DNA of 35,608 nucleotides from Butyrivibrio sp. (GTDB lineage: Bacteria; Bacillota; Clostridia; Lachnospirales; Lachnospiraceae): assembly GCA_015056585.1 (NCBI GenBank), contig SVFZ01000014.1, positions 1-35,608 of the forward strand, in the 5' to 3' direction. Position numbers and translations under genes: made by a program. Under the pieces are notes generated by a model. It was not told the origin of the DNA. It did not search any database and saw nothing but the letters and a program-made list of their open reading frames with translations. Positions 33,010 through 35,608 of the stretch are shown one piece after another; the stretch's first letter is position 1, and every line of letters begins with the position of its first letter.

Positions 33010-34464
33010 ATGAGCGTAACAGTTGAGAAGCTCGAGAAGAGCATGGCTAAGCTTAAGATTACAGTATCTGCTGAGCAGCTTGAGAAGGCTATCCAGAATG
33101 CTTACAACAAGAACAAGGGCAAGATCCAGATTCCCGGATTCCGTAAGGGAAAGGCTCCTCGTAAGATGATTGAGCAGATGTATGGAAAGGAAGTATTTTA
33201 TGAGGATGCAGCCAACGAACTTATTGAGGCTGAGTATCCCGGCGCTGTAAATGAGTGCGGAGAGGATGTTGTATCTTCACCTAAGATCGATGTTGAGCAG
33301 CTTGAGGCAGGCAAGGATTTCATCTTTACTGCTGAGGTAGCTTTAAAGCCTCCGGTTAAGCTTGGAAAATATAAGGGTGTAGAAGTTCCAAAGATGGATG
33401 TTGATGTTACCGATGAAGAAGTTGATGCTGAGATTGACAAGCAGAGAAATACAAATGCCAGAACAATCGAAGTAACTGACAGAGCCGTAGCAATGAACGA
33501 TATCGTAACTCTTGATTTTGAGGGATTCGTAGATGGCAAGGCTTTCCAGGGCGGTAAGGGAACAGATTATCCTCTTACAATCGGTTCAGGAGCATTCATC
33601 CCCGGATTCGAAGAGCAGCTTGTTGGCTTTGAAATTGGCAAGGAAGGCGATGTTAATGTAACATTCCCTGAGGATTATCAGGCAGAGGACCTTGCAGGAA
33701 AGGCTGCTACTTTCAAGTGCACAGTTAAAGCTATCAAGGCTAAGGAGCTTCCTGAGCTTAACGACGAGTTCGCAAGTGATGTTTCCGAGTTCGATACTCT
33801 TAAGGAGTACAAGGAAGACGTTAAGAAGAAGCTTGTAGAGAAGAAGACAAACGAAGAGAAGGCTAAGAGAGAGGATACTGTAGTTAAGGCTGTTATCGAT
33901 GATTCAGAGATGGAACTTCCTGAGGCTATGATCGATACACAGGCAAGACAGATAGTTAATGATTTTGCACAGAGACTTCAGATGCAGGGCATGAACATGG
34001 ATCAGTATCTTCAGTATACAGGTAACACTGTAGACAAGATGCTTGAGCAGGTTAGACCTCAGGCTGTTGAGAGAATCCAGGCAAGACTTGTTCTTGAGGC
34101 TGTTGCCAAGGAAGAGAACATCACAGTAAGCGATGAAGATTTTGAGGCAGAGCTTAAGAAGATGGCTGAGCAGTACAAGATGGAGCTTGATAAGCTTAAA
34201 GAGCTTATGCCTGAGTCTGAGCTTAAGACAATGCGTGAGGATATGGCTGTTCAGAAGGCTGCTGACTTCCTTGTAGAGAATGTAAAGGAAGGCGCTAAGA
34301 AGGCTGCCAAGAAAGCTGCTAAGAAGGCTGACGAAGCTGATGCTGAGGAGAAGCCTGCTAAGAAGACAGCTGCAAAGAAGACCACAAAGAAGGCAGCTGA
34401 GGGTGACGCAGAAGAGAAGCCAAAGAGAGCACCAAGAAAGAAGAAGACAGAAGAAGAGGCTTGA
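33010..34464 (+). CDS. tig: Trigger factor (ribosome-associated chaperone), lysine-rich tail
   Basis: This 484-residue protein binds nascent chains at the ribosome exit and catalyses prolyl isomerisation. The ribosome-binding domain carries the signature GFRKGKAP (43-50). The FKBP-type domain follows at about 155-240 (VTLDFEGFVDGKAFQGGKGT, IPGFEEQLVGFEIGKEGDV), then the helical chaperone domain to about residue 426. The last 58 residues are an added tail of Ala/Lys blocks (AKKAAKKAAKKADEADAEEK) of histone H1-like composition; E. coli trigger factor is about 432 residues without it. The open frame reaches back to 32947, but the ATG at 33010 with AGGAGG 12 bases upstream matches the family. Codon bias suggests strong expression. 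It ends at a strong terminator. Confidence 0.96.
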   Translation: MSVTVEKLEKSMAKLKITVSAEQLEKAIQNAYNKNKGKIQIPGFRKGKAPRKMIEQMYGKEVFYEDAANELIEAEYPGAVNECGEDVVSSPKIDVEQLEAGKDFIFTAEVALKPPVKLGKYKGVEVPKMDVDVTDEEVDAEIDKQRNTNARTIEVTDRAVAMNDIVTLDFEGFVDGKAFQGGKGTDYPLTIGSGAFIPGFEEQLVGFEIGKEGDVNVTFPEDYQAEDLAGKAATFKCTVKAIKAKELPELNDEFASDVSEFDTLKEYKEDVKKKLVEKKTNEEKAKREDTVVKAVIDDSEMELPEAMIDTQARQIVNDFAQRLQMQGMNMDQYLQYTGNTVDKMLEQVRPQAVERIQARLVLEAVAKEENITVSDEDFEAELKKMAEQYKMELDKLKELMPESELKTMREDMAVQKAADFLVENVKEGAKKAAKKAAKKADEADAEEKPAKKTAAKKTTKKAAEGDAEEKPKRAPRKKKTEEEA

Positions 34465-34524
34465 TAGGTAACTATTAGGTTTAAGCCAATCTGATGATGT
34501 TTTATCTATATTTGTAGATATGAT

Positions 34525-34560
34525 GCGCGAGGATTTTATATGAAGATCCTCGCGCTTTTT
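34525..34560 (+). terminator. Rho-independent terminator of trigger factor
   Basis: GCGCGAGGAT (34525-34534) pairs perfectly with 34546-34555 around an 11-base loop, followed by five T. Confidence 0.92.
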
Positions 34561-34570
34561 GTTGCACAAG

Positions 34571-34690
34571 ACCGGCAAGCGAATGGATGCTTGCATACAA
34601 ATTCATTTGCCGGTCGTAAGAACATGGAGCACTAAGTGCGGAATGTTCGTGTGCGAAATCGAGTAGGAGTCAGCCTACTCGATTCTTTTT
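34571..34690 (+). ncRNA. Structured intergenic stretch ending in a second terminator
   Basis: Three stems follow the tig terminator. First, ACCGGCAA (34571-34578) pairs with TTGCCGGT (34607-34614), enclosing GAAT/ATTC and ATGC/GCAT. Second, AACAT (34621-34625) pairs with ATGTT (34643-34647), enclosing GCAC/GTGC. Third, AATCGAGTAGG (34657-34667) pairs with 34674-34684 and is followed by CTTTTT, a strong intrinsic terminator. No open frame fits. It could be a small RNA with its own terminator, a tig read-through tail, or a dispersed hairpin repeat. No convincing promoter was found for it. Confidence 0.45.
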
Positions 34691-34782
34691 GAGAGAATGA
34701 TGCCCGGAATACGATAAGAAAATAGAATTTATCCGTCAAATAGTTAACGAAAATTTATAAGATTTATTGCTTTTTTATAATT

Positions 34783-34814
34783 ACTAACACTAAAGTGTTG
34801 ATATAATAGTTAGT
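34783..34814 (+). promoter_or_regulatory. Promoter region of the sensor gene with palindrome
   Basis: A perfect TATAAT (34802-34807) with extended -10 TGA lacks a clear -35. The palindrome AACACT-AA-AGTGTT (34786-34799) sits where the -35 region should be, and ACTAAC (34783-34788) is inverted at GTTAGT (34809-34814). An operator for an activator or repressor is plausible. The stretch 34691-34782 shows nothing else. Confidence 0.45.
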
Positions 34815-34834
34815 GGAGGCGGAAAAATTTTAGA

Positions 34835-35608
34835 ATGATAGAGATATTGCGCGAGAAAACTCAATTATTAAGTAAGGTTCGCGTTTGGAACATAGTACCG
34901 TTTGTCGTATGGCCACTTCTATTTTTGGTGGCCTTTTTTATTATGTATAATCGCATGGTAGCTCTTTATATTGATGAAATAGAGTACAAGGGTGATGCCA
35001 CTGCAGACGCCATCTCTGTTAATTTCCTCATGTATCTGAACAATATTGATGATGCTTTAAAATCATCAGTTTCCATGGTGGAATACATGATGGATAAAGG
35101 CGCCGATGACGAAGAAATATTAGATTATATAACCTATGAGACGGAAAAGCTTGGGGTGGTTTCGGCCACGGGGTCAAGGGGGATTTTTGGTGTCTTTAAA
35201 GGGAAGTTTTTACACGGACTGGGATGGAAGCCCAAAGCTGATTACGTGCCGATGGAACGAATATGGTATACGGAGGCTCTTGCTAAAAAGGGCAGATATA
35301 CTTTTGTCGGGCCGTATCCCAGCCAAAGGGCAAGCGAATACTGTGTAACAGCAACCAAACTGCTTGATGACGGGGAAAGCGTTATATGCTTTTCTATTGA
35401 CTATGATACTTTTAAAAAGATGACAACGGGCTTTGCGGATGCTGATGCTTCAATGACAGTTCTTGCCATGAATGAAGAGGGTTATGTGCTTGCCAGCTCA
35501 TCCTCAAACGAAATCGGGGAAGATTATGCCGGTTCAGATGATCCTTTAAAGAAGGGCATCTATGATGCAATAAAAAATAGTGGCGGAAAGGGTACATTTT
35601 CACTGGAT
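34835..35608 (+). CDS. Membrane sensor protein with Cache-like domain, 3' end cut by window
   Basis: From the ATG at 34835 (GGAGGCGG upstream) the frame is open to the window edge, giving 258 residues. One membrane span lies at about 21-38 (IVPFVVWPLLFLVAFFIM). A large extracytoplasmic region follows with features of a dCache-type sensor: YTFVGPYPSQRASEYCVTAT, SVICFSIDYDTFKKM and VLAMNEEGYVLASSSS. In this lineage such N-termini belong to GGDEF proteins, hybrid histidine kinases or chemoreceptors. The output domain lies outside the window, so the class cannot be decided. It stands apart from tig, with its own promoter. Confidence 0.82.
   Translation, partial: MIEILREKTQLLSKVRVWNIVPFVVWPLLFLVAFFIMYNRMVALYIDEIEYKGDATADAISVNFLMYLNNIDDALKSSVSMVEYMMDKGADDEEILDYITYETEKLGVVSATGSRGIFGVFKGKFLHGLGWKPKADYVPMERIWYTEALAKKGRYTFVGPYPSQRASEYCVTATKLLDDGESVICFSIDYDTFKKMTTGFADADASMTVLAMNEEGYVLASSSSNEIGEDYAGSDDPLKKGIYDAIKNSGGKGTFSLD

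Noticed and set aside
33904..34596. Long open frame on the minus strand over tig
   Set aside because: It is a Leu/Ser-rich antisense shadow of the Lys/Glu-rich trigger factor gene and runs through its terminator.

Overview
The window looks like chromosomal DNA of a low-to-mid-GC Gram-positive anaerobe of the Clostridia. It is most likely a Lachnospiraceae member of the Butyrivibrio/Pseudobutyrivibrio type. That is an inference from three things: gene content (GH94 cellobiose phosphorylase beside an LplB/YtcP-type ABC importer with no ATPase, an AT-rich genome with strong GGAGG ribosome sites, a YclM-type aspartokinase) and the look of the proteins. No rRNA, tRNA, CRISPR array, transposase, integrase or phage gene is visible, and there is no clear genomic island.

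Layout. Positions 1-711 hold a cut-off cold-shock protein gene (minus) diverging from yerC. Positions 878-2243 (minus) are a two-gene cell-shape cluster: a membrane-anchored LytM/M23-like protein that lacks its zinc ligands, followed by a bactofilin. Positions 2442-10108 are a cellobiose/cellodextrin locus: GH94 phosphorylase (minus) diverges from a LacI regulator, two permeases and a lipoprotein binding protein (plus). LacI-type boxes lie at both promoters, and a run of stem-loops separates permeases from binding protein. Positions 10503-13656 form the aspartate/threonine operon pheB-hom-aspartokinase, with a promoter and a leader that can fold in alternative ways. Positions 13714-16853 hold two unknown membrane proteins and guaB. 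Positions 16908-19655 encode a large GAF-PAS-GGDEF-EAL protein with both catalytic motifs intact. Positions 19778-22079 hold a DUF2225 protein, a small acidic membrane protein and a TetR regulator. Positions 22122-25772 carry a PfkB-like protein whose catalytic Asp is replaced by Asn, then malQ and a second LacI regulator. Next come a DJ-1/PfpI protein (minus) and a CYTH phosphatase (plus). Positions 27344-32798 are a surface-polysaccharide cluster: two GT2, one GT32-like, a polyprenyl-phosphate sugar transferase and a GT4. The window ends with trigger factor, carrying a long lysine/alanine-rich tail, a structured non-coding stretch and the start of a membrane sensor.

How the genes work together. 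The main metabolic theme is glucan use: uptake and phosphorolysis of cellobiose on one side, alpha-glucan rearrangement by MalQ on the other, each next to its own LacI regulator with matching boxes. The most unusual signals are non-coding. A roughly 150-bp repeat with an embedded bidirectional terminator occurs twice, each time between convergent genes. Two arrays of nested hairpins lie at 8278-8466 and 34571-34690. A leader with mutually exclusive pairings precedes the homoserine operon. A glycosyltransferase appears to have a leaderless promoter. None of these was compared with a database; identities come from reading the sequence and from memory of the families.
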